The translations under genes and the position numbers were made by a program. Shown here piece by piece: positions 28,283 to 36,407 of a stretch of DNA of 36,900 nucleotides. Source of the stretch: a virus; the IMG/VR virus record IMGVR_UViG_3300025910_000022, positions 1-36,900 of that record. One strand, written 5' to 3'. The notes under the pieces are model-generated. The model searched no databases, had not been told where the DNA came from, and worked only from the letters and a program-made list of their open reading frames with translations. Within the stretch, counting starts at the first letter, position 1. Every line of letters begins with the position of its first letter.

Positions 28283-28690
28283 ATGGGTAGCTACAATGGC
28301 CTTGTCGCGCAAATCGCCCTGAACGGCAGCACAGTTTCGCAGGTCATGGGCAGCACCGGTGTCACCTATATCGGTGTCACCTACTCGGTCCCGGCGAAGT
28401 TCTTCATCGCAGGCCAGTTCGGCCTGCAAGTCACCGGCATCTCCGGGACGATCGGCGTCCAGATCGTCGGTGCCGTTGGCGGCGCTACCTACGTCATCGC
28501 CGGACGGACCAACATCAGCGCTACGGGTGGGTATCCAGTCCCGCTGGTGGTCTATGTCGGAACATCAGGGGCTGTGACCAACGTGGACGCAGGAATTCCG
28601 AGGCCAGCCTATGTGGCCTTTGGAGCTGCGGGACTCACGGCGACCATCGGGGTCACGGCCTCCGTGTTTCTTTGCGCGGAGTACAACTGA
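28283..28690 (+). CDS. Putative small virion structural protein
   Basis: ATG 28283 follows GGGGGGAGAC. The 135-residue product is Gly/Val/Thr-rich and beta-like (TGVTYIGVTYSVPAKFFI, then ISGTIGVQIVGAVGGATYV), much like the preceding protein, so both may be decoration or spike components. Its stop overlaps the next start (TGATG). Confidence 0.6.
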   Translation: MGSYNGLVAQIALNGSTVSQVMGSTGVTYIGVTYSVPAKFFIAGQFGLQVTGISGTIGVQIVGAVGGATYVIAGRTNISATGGYPVPLVVYVGTSGAVTNVDAGIPRPAYVAFGAAGLTATIGVTASVFLCAEYN

Positions 28691-28911
28691 TGGCCTTCGA
28701 TCTGTCAGGCAGGAGACAGCGCGGACTCCCGGCAAAGGCGAAGCAGCCGCCGCTCGGGACAGGACAGCGGTTCGCGGCATTGACCAACAAGCTGGCCGAT
28801 CGCCCTGGAGTGACCAACCCCAAGGCGCTGGCCGCCTACATCGGCCGCAGGAAGTACGGAAAGGCCGGGATGGCTGCTCTGTCAGCCAAGGGCAGGAAGA
28901 GTGGCGTTTGA
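28690..28911 (+). CDS. Small basic protein, first of a tandem set
   Basis: ATG 28690 overlaps the previous stop. The 73-residue product starts MAFDLSGRRQRGLPAK and is basic and helical after that (KALAAYIGRRKYGKAGMAAL). The two following genes share the same start pattern, MA-x-D-x(2,3)-RR-[QK]-RG. The body resembles small basic phage head or DNA-binding proteins. Function unknown. Confidence 0.65.
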   Translation: MAFDLSGRRQRGLPAKAKQPPLGTGQRFAALTNKLADRPGVTNPKALAAYIGRRKYGKAGMAALSAKGRKSGV

Positions 28912-29113
28912 CCCCCTGAGGACCCGGCGCAAGCGAGGCGGAATCAAGCCACCGGTGGACATCTCCGCCATGGCGGTTGGCCGCCAGGGAAAGCTCCTGG
29001 ACGATATGTTCAAGAACGTCGACGACGAGGAAAGCGCTCAGCGGTACTCCTACGCCAAGGGCGTTCAGAAACGACAGCGCAAGCGACTGGGAGGATCGAC
29101 TCGTGGCAAATGA
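28901..29113 (+). CDS. Small basic protein, second of the tandem set
   Basis: GTG 28901 has AGGAAG upstream and starts MAFDPLRTRRKRGGIK, clearly related to the previous N-terminus. The rest (AVGRQGKLLDDMFKNVD, then KRQRKRLGGSTRGK) is different and strongly basic at the end. It overlaps its neighbours on both sides. Confidence 0.6.
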   Translation: MAFDPLRTRRKRGGIKPPVDISAMAVGRQGKLLDDMFKNVDDEESAQRYSYAKGVQKRQRKRLGGSTRGK

Positions 29114-29336
29114 CCTGACCGGACGCCGCAAGCGGGGAATGCCCGAAAAGAAGGCCGCTCCGGGCATCCCGCAGAACCCATTCAAGCCTGGGACAGCAGC
29201 CTTCGGGCAAGAAGCGGAGGCGAGGCGAACTGCGATCAAGCGCCGATCTCGAAGGGGCGACCTGCGCGTGCAGACCGCCTACAAGACTGCAGGGGAAAGG
29301 AAAGAGGACACGAACAAGTATCTCAAGGGGGATTGA
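29103..29336 (+). CDS. Small basic protein, third of the tandem set
   Basis: GTG 29103 has GGGAGG 8 nt upstream. The 77-residue product starts MANDLTGRRKRGMPEKK, the same motif again, followed by a Pro/Phe region (GIPQNPFKPGTAAFG) and basic helices. Only the first 15 or so residues are shared in the set, which suggests a common tag on different bodies. Confidence 0.65.
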   Translation: MANDLTGRRKRGMPEKKAAPGIPQNPFKPGTAAFGQEAEARRTAIKRRSRRGDLRVQTAYKTAGERKEDTNKYLKGD

Positions 29337-30176
29337 TTGGCCGTCGTCCGTCGCCAGAAGACGCGGGGATTCTCTGCGTCAGCTCCAGAACCCATCGTCA
29401 ACATTGCCGAACGCAGGTCACGGAGAGAGGCCCTCCACGGAGATCGCAAACCAGGGATCTTCCTGGCCGTGCCGACCGAAACCGGAGAGGTCAACTTCTC
29501 CATCGCCATGCTGTTCGGGCGAGCCATGGCATCCTCGGCGACTCCGGAATGCCCCTTCCGGTTCACGATCCACATGGAGGTCGGAAAGCGCGGTATCGAC
29601 TACGCCAGGAACTGCATCGTGAAGACCTTTAAGGAAGAGTCCGACTGTGACTGGCTCGTGATGATCGATGACGACCAGGTCGTCCCCGAGAACTTCTGGC
29701 AGCTCTGCACGGTGAAGGACGCCGACGTCGTGAGCGCCCTCACCCCGGTCTGGGTGGGAAACATGGACCCGGAGGCCATGCTGCGAGTGAACAACTACGG
29801 CGTGGACGACAAGCATCACTGCTACAACCTCCCGATCCCGGGAGACGAGGTCCAGCAGCCCTATCGTGTGCCGATTGTGGGCACGGGGGCACTCGCCATC
29901 AGGCGTCGCGTGTTCGCACCCCGACCACATGGCGTGGGCGATGCCCCCTTCTATTTCACCCATGAGGACAACCGCAAAGTCCGCGGCGGAGAGGACGTCA
30001 ACTTCAGCGTGGAATGCAACCGCGCCGGGTTCGTCCTCGCGGTGCATCCCGGTGTTTGGTTCGACCACATGAAGACCCTGGCGCTGCGTCAGGTTGAGAC
30101 CTACTACCGGGCTCGCAAAGCAATGGAGCTCGCCGGCAAGCAGACGACCGATTCCCAGAGGATCTCGATTGGCTAA
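29337..30176 (+). CDS. GT-A fold glycosyltransferase in the head-gene block
   Basis: TTG 29337 directly follows the previous stop, with AAGGGGG 5 nt upstream. The 279-residue product begins MAVVRRQKTRGF, an echo of the tandem set's N-terminus. Its core has GIFLAVPTETGEVNF, CDWLVMIDDDQV (DDD at 111-113, the sugar-nucleotide metal site), VGTGALAIRRRVF and RGGEDVNFSVECNRAG, where the Glu-Asp is the likely base. It may glycosylate a virion or host component. The location between structural genes rather than with the other sugar genes is unusual. Confidence 0.75.
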   Translation: MAVVRRQKTRGFSASAPEPIVNIAERRSRREALHGDRKPGIFLAVPTETGEVNFSIAMLFGRAMASSATPECPFRFTIHMEVGKRGIDYARNCIVKTFKEESDCDWLVMIDDDQVVPENFWQLCTVKDADVVSALTPVWVGNMDPEAMLRVNNYGVDDKHHCYNLPIPGDEVQQPYRVPIVGTGALAIRRRVFAPRPHGVGDAPFYFTHEDNRKVRGGEDVNFSVECNRAGFVLAVHPGVWFDHMKTLALRQVETYYRARKAMELAGKQTTDSQRISIG

Positions 30177-32127
30177 CTACGGATATCGCCCACGAGACAC
30201 CGCCGTCTGCGACTTCATCGACGACTGCATCGAGCAGGCCAACTCCGTCCGCGAGGAACTCGAGCCTGGCTGGTACGAGAACTGGGGCAATTACCGGGTC
30301 GAGAGCACCTACGGGACCGGCCAGAATAGCAAGGCCTATCCCCTGGCCTCCGGCACGGCCAACCGCTTCGAGATGTCGCCCATCAACTTCCTCAAGACCC
30401 CGGAGTCCCACCAGGGGGTCAACACCCTCCGGGCTCTCCTGCTGTCTAGCCTGTTCGGGACGCGGGATTACGTCCAGGCAGATCCGGTGGGGGATGAGGA
30501 CATCGAGAAGGCCAAGCGCGTGAGCCGGCTGGTCATGTACGGGTTGGAGCGACCGGGGAACTTCCGGACCAATTTCGAGTGCCTGGGCGATTCATTGATC
30601 TTCGGCCTGGGCTCCTACAGCGGCCGCTGGAAGAACGAGACCCGGCTGGTGCCGCGCCGGCTTCCCGTCCCCGACCCCTTCACTCCTGGCGAGTTCGTGC
30701 GCAACCCACAGACCGGCGGGATCATGACGATCCTGCAGAACGTCATGGCTCCGGTCTATGATGACCCGACGCTCGAGACCGACGATCTGTTCAAGACATG
30801 GTTCGACCCGGCGGCCAACCGCTTCGATCAGCTCAACTGGAAGTGCAAGCTGTTCCAGATGCGGGACGAGGAACTCGAGGCCCTCCAGGGAGACGAGAAC
30901 TGGGATGGCGAGGGCATCGCCGAGGTGCTGCGGCGACCTCCGTCCGGCCGCATCGTTACCAGCCATTCCCGCAGCGATCCCCCCAAGCTCCTGACCGAGA
31001 ACCTGGTCGAGGAGGACACCAAGGACATTTCTGCCTACGGGTATTACGGCGGCTGGATGTTCGAGGGCACGATCCCAAAGAGCGTCGCGGACAAGATCGG
31101 CGATATTGATTCCCGGGGCAGCGTGGTGCTCAAGATGATCGACGGGATCTGCATCCAGGCGATCCAGTCCCCCCAGCGCAATGGCCAGATCCAGGGCGGG
31201 GTCTTCACCATCCTTCCGACCGGACGGGGGATCTACGGGCTGTCGCCTCTGACGATCGTGCGCTACCTGCAGGACGTGAGCGATACGCAGCTCATCCTGA
31301 CGGTCCAGGCCCTCATCGAATCGGTCTATCAGAACTACGTTGTCTCGGGAGATTGGGGCCCTGACTTTGCCAGGACTCTGGAGACACGGCGGCCTCGGGA
31401 AGTCTTCATGTCGCAGGGCGCCGACGTCACCCAGCTCATTCCGCTTGCCAAGGACTATGCCGGGCTGGGCATTGCCGTGCAGGCCCTCGGACTGATGTCG
31501 CAGACGATGCGAAACGCCATGAACGCCCGTGACCCGGTCCAGGGAATCATGCAGCAGGGCGACACCACAGCGACCGAGACGAACACGGTCACGCAGGCCG
31601 CCCTGCAGAATACCGACCAGCTCGCGGTGCTAATCGAGCGCGACGAGCTCCCGGTGCAGGGGCGCCTGATCAACGACTTGTACTACTGCAATTTGGATGA
31701 CGAGTCCAAGGTATTCCGCCGGGTGGGAGAGTCCGAGACAACCGAGGTGTCCTATTTCGACATCGACGCGGTCACGGACATCACCTTCGTGGGTGCGCGC
31801 TCCATGCTCACCCGGAGTCAGATTTCCAACCAATTCCGGGACATGGCCACGATGCTGGCGTCGAACCCCTTCACCATGGCCAGCACGGACTGGAACGAAT
31901 TCATCCGGAGATGGGGCGATGAGGGCTTCCAGGTCAAGGGCCTGGAAAATTTGATGCTCAAGGATCCCGAGGAGATCGTCGCCCGCATGCAAAGTTTGGG
32001 GTTAAGTAACACGCTTGGGCCTTCCAATGGAGGCAGCGCTCCCTCTCCTAAGGGCAGATCCAATCCCGCCAATGGCGGTGGCACGGGTGGAGTCGTCCCC
32101 GCCCAAGCGGCAGGGGAGGCGGCGTGA
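30169..32127 (+). CDS. Portal protein
   Basis: TTG 30169 with AGAGGA upstream gives 652 residues; an ATG-initiated longer version overlaps the glycosyltransferase and is unlikely. Size, mixed fold and the segment GVFTILPTGRGIYGLSPL, then QDVSDTQLILTVQALIESVY, fit large portal proteins of short-tailed phages. A long C-terminal helical part (RDMATMLASNPF) and a Gly/Pro/Ser-rich tail follow. Twelve copies would form the DNA channel at the head vertex. Position between terminase and scaffold/capsid supports the call. Confidence 0.8.
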   Translation: MANYGYRPRDTAVCDFIDDCIEQANSVREELEPGWYENWGNYRVESTYGTGQNSKAYPLASGTANRFEMSPINFLKTPESHQGVNTLRALLLSSLFGTRDYVQADPVGDEDIEKAKRVSRLVMYGLERPGNFRTNFECLGDSLIFGLGSYSGRWKNETRLVPRRLPVPDPFTPGEFVRNPQTGGIMTILQNVMAPVYDDPTLETDDLFKTWFDPAANRFDQLNWKCKLFQMRDEELEALQGDENWDGEGIAEVLRRPPSGRIVTSHSRSDPPKLLTENLVEEDTKDISAYGYYGGWMFEGTIPKSVADKIGDIDSRGSVVLKMIDGICIQAIQSPQRNGQIQGGVFTILPTGRGIYGLSPLTIVRYLQDVSDTQLILTVQALIESVYQNYVVSGDWGPDFARTLETRRPREVFMSQGADVTQLIPLAKDYAGLGIAVQALGLMSQTMRNAMNARDPVQGIMQQGDTTATETNTVTQAALQNTDQLAVLIERDELPVQGRLINDLYYCNLDDESKVFRRVGESETTEVSYFDIDAVTDITFVGARSMLTRSQISNQFRDMATMLASNPFTMASTDWNEFIRRWGDEGFQVKGLENLMLKDPEEIVARMQSLGLSNTLGPSNGGSAPSPKGRSNPANGGGTGGVVPAQAAGEAA

Positions 32128-32675
32128 TGAAGTCTTGTTGTCATTGCAATGAGACCAAGCCAGCGAGTGAGTTCTCGCGTTCCGAATGGAGAATAACCAA
32201 GCGGCGGCCTCAGCGCAGAGCATGCTGCTCTGCCTACACAAGCGCTTGGCATCGGAGAAATCGAGAGCGAAGAAGACTGACAGCCCTGGCCCTAAACCGC
32301 AAGATACAGGCAGATCCAGAGCGTCGATCTAGGCGCAATGCCCAACGCGTCGAATGGCGCAGGAAATTAAAGGCGGCGGCATTTGAGGCGCTGGGGAACT
32401 CCTGCGTCTGCTGCGGAGAACGAGAAGCAGCGTTTCTGCAAATCGACCACATCGCCAATGACGGATCGGCCTACAGGAAGCGCGAGAGTGGTAACGATGG
32501 TCGCAAGACGTGGGGGGCGGTGCATCAGCACCGCCTTTATAAGGCGGTTATCGCTGGCACGATAGCCGGCCTCCAGCTCCTCTGCGCCAACTGTAACTGG
32601 GGCAAGGCTCGCAATCATGGCGCCTGTCCTCACGAAGCCCAGCGCAGACAGGATGCTCTATACATCGTCGGATAG
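32127..32675 (+). CDS. HNH homing-type endonuclease with zinc finger
   Basis: ATG 32127 overlaps the portal stop (GTGATGA) with GGGGAGG upstream. The 182-residue product has an N-terminal Cys group (SCCHCNE, then RACC), a basic helix, and the HNH core C93-x2-C96, IDH (106-108) and C153-x2-C156 with N157 and K160 (LLCANCNWGKA). It is a paralogue in plan of the protein at 18775. It sits between portal and scaffold genes, a common landing place for free-standing HNH genes. Confidence 0.8.
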   Translation: MKSCCHCNETKPASEFSRSEWRITKRRPQRRACCSAYTSAWHRRNRERRRLTALALNRKIQADPERRSRRNAQRVEWRRKLKAAAFEALGNSCVCCGEREAAFLQIDHIANDGSAYRKRESGNDGRKTWGAVHQHRLYKAVIAGTIAGLQLLCANCNWGKARNHGACPHEAQRRQDALYIVG

Positions 32676-32683
32676 GAGGACAC

Positions 32684-32854
32684 ATGGGAACGAAGAAAGA
32701 AGAGAAGGAGCCATCCAAAAACGACCTCGCGCGATTGTGCGATTTACTCTCGCGGCTCCCGGTGGATGGGTTCGTGGGAATGGTCTCGAACTCTGGTCTT
32801 CCGCGGAAGGAAGCCAGGGAGCTATGTGACGCTTTTCGGCAGATGAAAAAGTGA
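32684..32854 (+). CDS. 56-residue hypothetical protein
   Basis: ATG 32684 has a strong ribosome site (AGGAGG 5-10 nt upstream) and its stop overlaps the next start (GTGA). The product begins with charged residues (GTKKEEKEPSKNDLA) and has a helical body (LCDLLSRLPVDGFVGM). No family recognised. Confidence 0.6.
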   Translation: MGTKKEEKEPSKNDLARLCDLLSRLPVDGFVGMVSNSGLPRKEARELCDAFRQMKK

Positions 32855-33183
32855 CGATTCCCCCGGGTCTTGGCAACGCTGCGCGCAAGGTGAGCGACAT
32901 GGTGCGGGAGATGATCCCGCGCTTTCGTCACCAGCTGACCGCAGAGGAGGCGGCTCTCGGGCTGCATCTCCGCGGCAATGCAGCGCTGCTGGAGGCTCTG
33001 AAGGCACTGATTAAGACACGCATACAGGGAAGGGCTTCGATCCCAACGCCCATCGACCCTGTCGTCTGCAGGGGCATGATGGAACGCGACCGAGAACTCC
33101 AGTGGCTGCTATCGCGACTGGAGTACATCCATGCGTCCACCGTGTCCCAGTTGGGAGAAGAGGAGCGGGAGCAACCGGCCTAG
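32851..33183 (+). CDS. 110-residue helical protein before the scaffold
   Basis: GTG 32851 overlaps the previous stop. The product is helical (ALGLHLRGNAALLEALKALI, then RDRELQWLLSRLEYIHA) and ends in Glu-rich residues. Position between portal and scaffold suggests a head-assembly role; no family recognised. Confidence 0.6.
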   Translation: MTIPPGLGNAARKVSDMVREMIPRFRHQLTAEEAALGLHLRGNAALLEALKALIKTRIQGRASIPTPIDPVVCRGMMERDRELQWLLSRLEYIHASTVSQLGEEEREQPA

Positions 33184-33204
33184 CCGGGCCCCAGAGAGGC
33201 AACC

Positions 33205-34140
33205 ATGCCAGATCCGAAGATCACCCAGGAACAAGCGGCCGCGGCGCTGAAAGATGTTCTCGAAGGCCATCTGGATGAGAACGAGCAGCCGCAGACCACG
33301 ACCGTAACTGCTGGAGCAGAAGAGACACCAGCAGAGACGCCGGGGGCTGCCGAATCGGCACCAGCAGAGGCTGTTGCTGGAGCGGCCGAGGAGCCAGCAG
33401 AAGAAGCGCCAGCCGCGGAAGACGACATCGAGTCACTCCGGAAGAGGCTGGCCGACCGCGAAGCGGAGGACGCCGAGCGCAAGAAGCTCGATGACTCGCG
33501 CTGGAAGGCCATGCAGGATCGGGCTGTCGAGAATGAGCGCATCCTCCGGGAGCGCCTGCTGCGCAAATCCGCCGCGGCTGACAGGGCCAGGCAGATCCTC
33601 GAGCGCAGCAAGACCCAGGAGGGGGTGACCCAGGAGGAAGTCGACCGGGTCATCCAGGACATTCAGGGCACCCTCAATCCAGCCTCCGCGAACTACGTTC
33701 CTCCCCCGGTGCAAGCCGAGGAGAACGAAGACAAGGCCATCGTTCTGAATCGGTTCCTCAACGAAAAGAACATGACCTTGGAGGACCAGGAAGAGTTCGG
33801 CAAATGGATCCAGAACGAAGGGGCCAAGGTTCTGAGCCCCGAGGATCAGGCCGTGGCCTATCAGAGCCTGAGCGGATTCCTGCGGCTTGCTCATCGGAGT
33901 TGGCAGGAGGCGACCCGCGAAGCCGTGCGAGCAACCCAGCGGGCCGAGACCGTGAACGCCGTGAAGTCAATCCAGAAGACCCAGAAGGAAGCTGCTCGAG
34001 CCGCGTCGGCTCCTGCGGCTGCACCCAGAAAACAACCTGTTGCGGGCTCCAAGGAACTGGACCTCCATAAGCTGCCCCAGAAAGAGCGGGACGCAGCCAT
34101 TTCGGCCCTCGTCAGGGCTTCGGTGGAGCAGTACCGCTAG
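33205..34140 (+). CDS. Head scaffolding protein
   Basis: ATG 33205 with GAGAGG upstream. The 311-residue product has an acidic, Ala/Pro/Thr/Glu-rich disordered N-terminal third, a long charged coiled-coil (about 75-150) and a basic C-terminal helix (KLPQKERDAAISALVRAS). This build and the place directly before the capsid gene are typical of scaffolding proteins, which guide capsid assembly and leave before packaging. Sequence similarity in such proteins is low, so the call rests on build and position. Confidence 0.75.
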   Translation: MPDPKITQEQAAAALKDVLEGHLDENEQPQTTTVTAGAEETPAETPGAAESAPAEAVAGAAEEPAEEAPAAEDDIESLRKRLADREAEDAERKKLDDSRWKAMQDRAVENERILRERLLRKSAAADRARQILERSKTQEGVTQEEVDRVIQDIQGTLNPASANYVPPPVQAEENEDKAIVLNRFLNEKNMTLEDQEEFGKWIQNEGAKVLSPEDQAVAYQSLSGFLRLAHRSWQEATREAVRATQRAETVNAVKSIQKTQKEAARAASAPAAAPRKQPVAGSKELDLHKLPQKERDAAISALVRASVEQYR

Positions 34141-34162
34141 AGCCCGCACTTTGAGGTAACCC

Positions 34163-35266
34163 ATGGCTCAGTTGACCCTCACGACCACCGCCGGAGGCCC
34201 TCAGGGCATCCTGCGGAACTACTGGAAAGAGCAACTCCTCGACATCCTGGAAAACCAGCTCATGGCGACGGATCTCTGCGACAAGCAGGTGATCCCAGCC
34301 AATTCCGGGACCGTCATCGAGTTTCACCGCATCAACTCGTTCCCCAAGCAGGTGACGGGCATCTCCCAGTTCCTGGGATGGATGACCCCCGCCGGGCTAA
34401 AGGGACGTTCGTTCACCGTGGACTCGGTCGTCTACGGCATCGAGCTCATCGGCAACGACCTCGAGATCACCGAGCAGGCGATCATGACGTCCGAGCCGAA
34501 CCCCATCCCGACCCTCACTGAGCGGTTTCTGTACAACGCCAAGGACACCTTGGATCAGCGAATCGTCAACATCATGGTGTGCAACGTCGGGAACACCAAC
34601 AGCGCGACCGTGCCGAGCGTGACCTACTTCGGCGCTTCGGTCTCGGTCAACGTCACCTGGGGAGATGGCAGCCAGACCCTCACGGAAGCCACCCTGGATG
34701 CCGCCAACCCGAGCCATCGGATCGCTGCCGAGACCTTCAACACCGCCTACACCAACATGCGGTCGCGCAGCGCCAAGCCGCGTGGGGGATCGCCCCGCAA
34801 CGCCTACGACTGCCTGATCGCTCCGGAAATCGCCGGCGACCTCCGTACCGATGCGACGTTCCAGGACATCGCCCTGAAGGGTTATCAGCGGGGCGAGGAC
34901 AAGTTCGAGCAGGCGATGATCGGAGAGGTGTTCGGAATCCGGGTCATCGAGGACGAGAACGTCAGCGTCCAGTTCCCCGGGACCATCACGACCACGGATC
35001 AGATCGTCCGGTGTCCGGTGGTCGGCCAGGGGTACTGCGCGACCATCAGCCATGCGACGGGGCGGGGTACTCCGAGCGTGAACTTCATCCCGCCCAGCAA
35101 GCCGGACAAGTCTGATCCTTACGGCCTGATGGGGATCCTGACCTGGAAGATGTACCACGGCACCGGGGGCATCCTGAACCCGCTGGCGGGGGAAATCATC
35201 AAGGTTGTGACGACCCGCGCCAAGAGCCTGACGCAGGACGACGACTCGCTGCGTTGGAACCTGTAG
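34163..35266 (+). CDS. Major capsid protein (N4 gp56-like)
   Basis: ATG 34163 with GAGG upstream. The 367-residue product fits the N4-gp56 capsid family (HK97 fold): WKEQLLDILENQLMATDLCD at the start, IEFHRINSFPKQ, GIELIGNDLEITEQAI, an AYDCLIAPEIAGDL strand-helix, and the late FGIRVIEDENV. It forms the icosahedral shell. A strong hairpin follows the gene (35280-35308). Confidence 0.85.
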   Translation: MAQLTLTTTAGGPQGILRNYWKEQLLDILENQLMATDLCDKQVIPANSGTVIEFHRINSFPKQVTGISQFLGWMTPAGLKGRSFTVDSVVYGIELIGNDLEITEQAIMTSEPNPIPTLTERFLYNAKDTLDQRIVNIMVCNVGNTNSATVPSVTYFGASVSVNVTWGDGSQTLTEATLDAANPSHRIAAETFNTAYTNMRSRSAKPRGGSPRNAYDCLIAPEIAGDLRTDATFQDIALKGYQRGEDKFEQAMIGEVFGIRVIEDENVSVQFPGTITTTDQIVRCPVVGQGYCATISHATGRGTPSVNFIPPSKPDKSDPYGLMGILTWKMYHGTGGILNPLAGEIIKVVTTRAKSLTQDDDSLRWNL

Positions 35267-35279
35267 TCCATTTCTGGAT

Positions 35280-35308
35280 GGCTGGGGTGGTGACGGGCCA
35301 CCCCGGCC
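35280..35308 (+). terminator. Hairpin after the capsid gene
   Basis: GGCTGGGGTGG (35280-35290) pairs with CCACCCCGGCC (35298-35308), 11 bp with one G-U, around the loop TGACGGG. No T run follows, so it is more likely a partial terminator or an RNA-stabilising element that raises capsid message levels relative to downstream genes. Confidence 0.5.
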
Positions 35309-35321
35309 GTTCGGAGGGCCC

Positions 35322-35690
35322 ATGTACTACGGATCGATTTACCTGGGAGACATCATCGCGGCCTTTAAGGCCCATGTTCCGGACTGCTACGTTCGGGACT
35401 ACCGGGACAGCGGCGGCTACATCACGCTGTGCCGGGGCTACCGGGACATCCCATGGCGCGACCAACTCAGTAGCCGGAAAGTCTACCGACAGGTCCCGGA
35501 TATCACGCTGGGCAGCTTCCCGCGTGGCTATGTCACCTCCGCGACCATCTACGCCGGATTGAGGCTACATCGGCCGGGCTGGCGCGAGAGCTTCCGCAGG
35601 GCCAAGCGATATCTGACCGAGCAGCAGATGCGCGCCATTACTGAGGAGTTGGGCGTGGGAGAAGTTTTTCCTGGGATTGTGGTTCACTGA
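35322..35690 (+). CDS. 122-residue hypothetical protein after the capsid gene
   Basis: ATG 35322 with GGAGGG upstream. The product is Tyr/Arg-rich (YRDSGGYITLCRGYRDIP, then ESFRRAKRYLTEQQMRAI) and basic. Its stop overlaps the next start (TGATG). The position suggests a head-completion role; no family recognised. Confidence 0.6.
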   Translation: MYYGSIYLGDIIAAFKAHVPDCYVRDYRDSGGYITLCRGYRDIPWRDQLSSRKVYRQVPDITLGSFPRGYVTSATIYAGLRLHRPGWRESFRRAKRYLTEQQMRAITEELGVGEVFPGIVVH

Positions 35691-36394
35691 TGCCGACCAT
35701 CTCCGGAATTGTCGTCGCCACAGGCACCCAGGCCGCCGGGCGCCGGACCCTGCTGGATGTCGAAAGCGAGATGGCCCGCACGCTCAATGGGGCGGATGAG
35801 ACCATTCTCGCAACCGCCGGAGATGCCTTCCGGGCGGCGGTGCGTACCATGAATCGCAAGGGCATGTGGCCTTGGGAGATCCTGGATGAGGATCTCGTCA
35901 TGACCCCCAACAGCCCATTCACGACCCTTAATAGCGCCGTGAAAAAGCCCTTGTCCATGCACTATACCGATACGGCCGGCGGCACACCGAATCGCCCCAT
36001 CACCTACTGCGCTTACGACCGGTTCGTGGAGGCCTACTCATTGGCTGTCACCGAGCAGCCGAGCGTCTATACCATCCCGAACCTGTTCGAGACCGGACAA
36101 ATTCGCTGGGCCGGCATTCCACCGGCCGCCTACTCAGTCAGGTTCAACTATTACCGAGTGACGCCGGCGCCCATGGTGCCGGACGAGGTCATCGAGATCC
36201 CGGATTATGTGATCGAGGTCTACATGGGCTTCGCCTGGCTGGAGTTCTGTAAGAGGCTCTCGTCGCGGCAGAGGCCCATGCCAATCGAGGTGGCGCTCCA
36301 GCAAGCCAACACGGCGTTCCGTGAACTCTCTGCCCACGTCAATGCGCCAGGGGATCGCTCTCGGTCCATGGGGCCCTATGGCTACTGGTACTAG
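35690..36394 (+). CDS. Head-tail adaptor / connector protein
   Basis: ATG 35690 overlaps the previous stop. The 234-residue product has the pattern common to phage head-to-tail adaptors: helix AFRAAVRTMNRKGMWPWEIL, a beta block around residues 90-110 with YCAYDRFVEAYSLA, then FNYYRVTPAPMVPDEVIEIP and a C-terminal helix with AWLEFCKRL. It should bind below the portal and hold the tail. The exact type is uncertain. Confidence 0.6.
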   Translation: MPTISGIVVATGTQAAGRRTLLDVESEMARTLNGADETILATAGDAFRAAVRTMNRKGMWPWEILDEDLVMTPNSPFTTLNSAVKKPLSMHYTDTAGGTPNRPITYCAYDRFVEAYSLAVTEQPSVYTIPNLFETGQIRWAGIPPAAYSVRFNYYRVTPAPMVPDEVIEIPDYVIEVYMGFAWLEFCKRLSSRQRPMPIEVALQQANTAFRELSAHVNAPGDRSRSMGPYGYWY

Positions 36395-36407
36395 GAGAAG
36401 ATAAACG

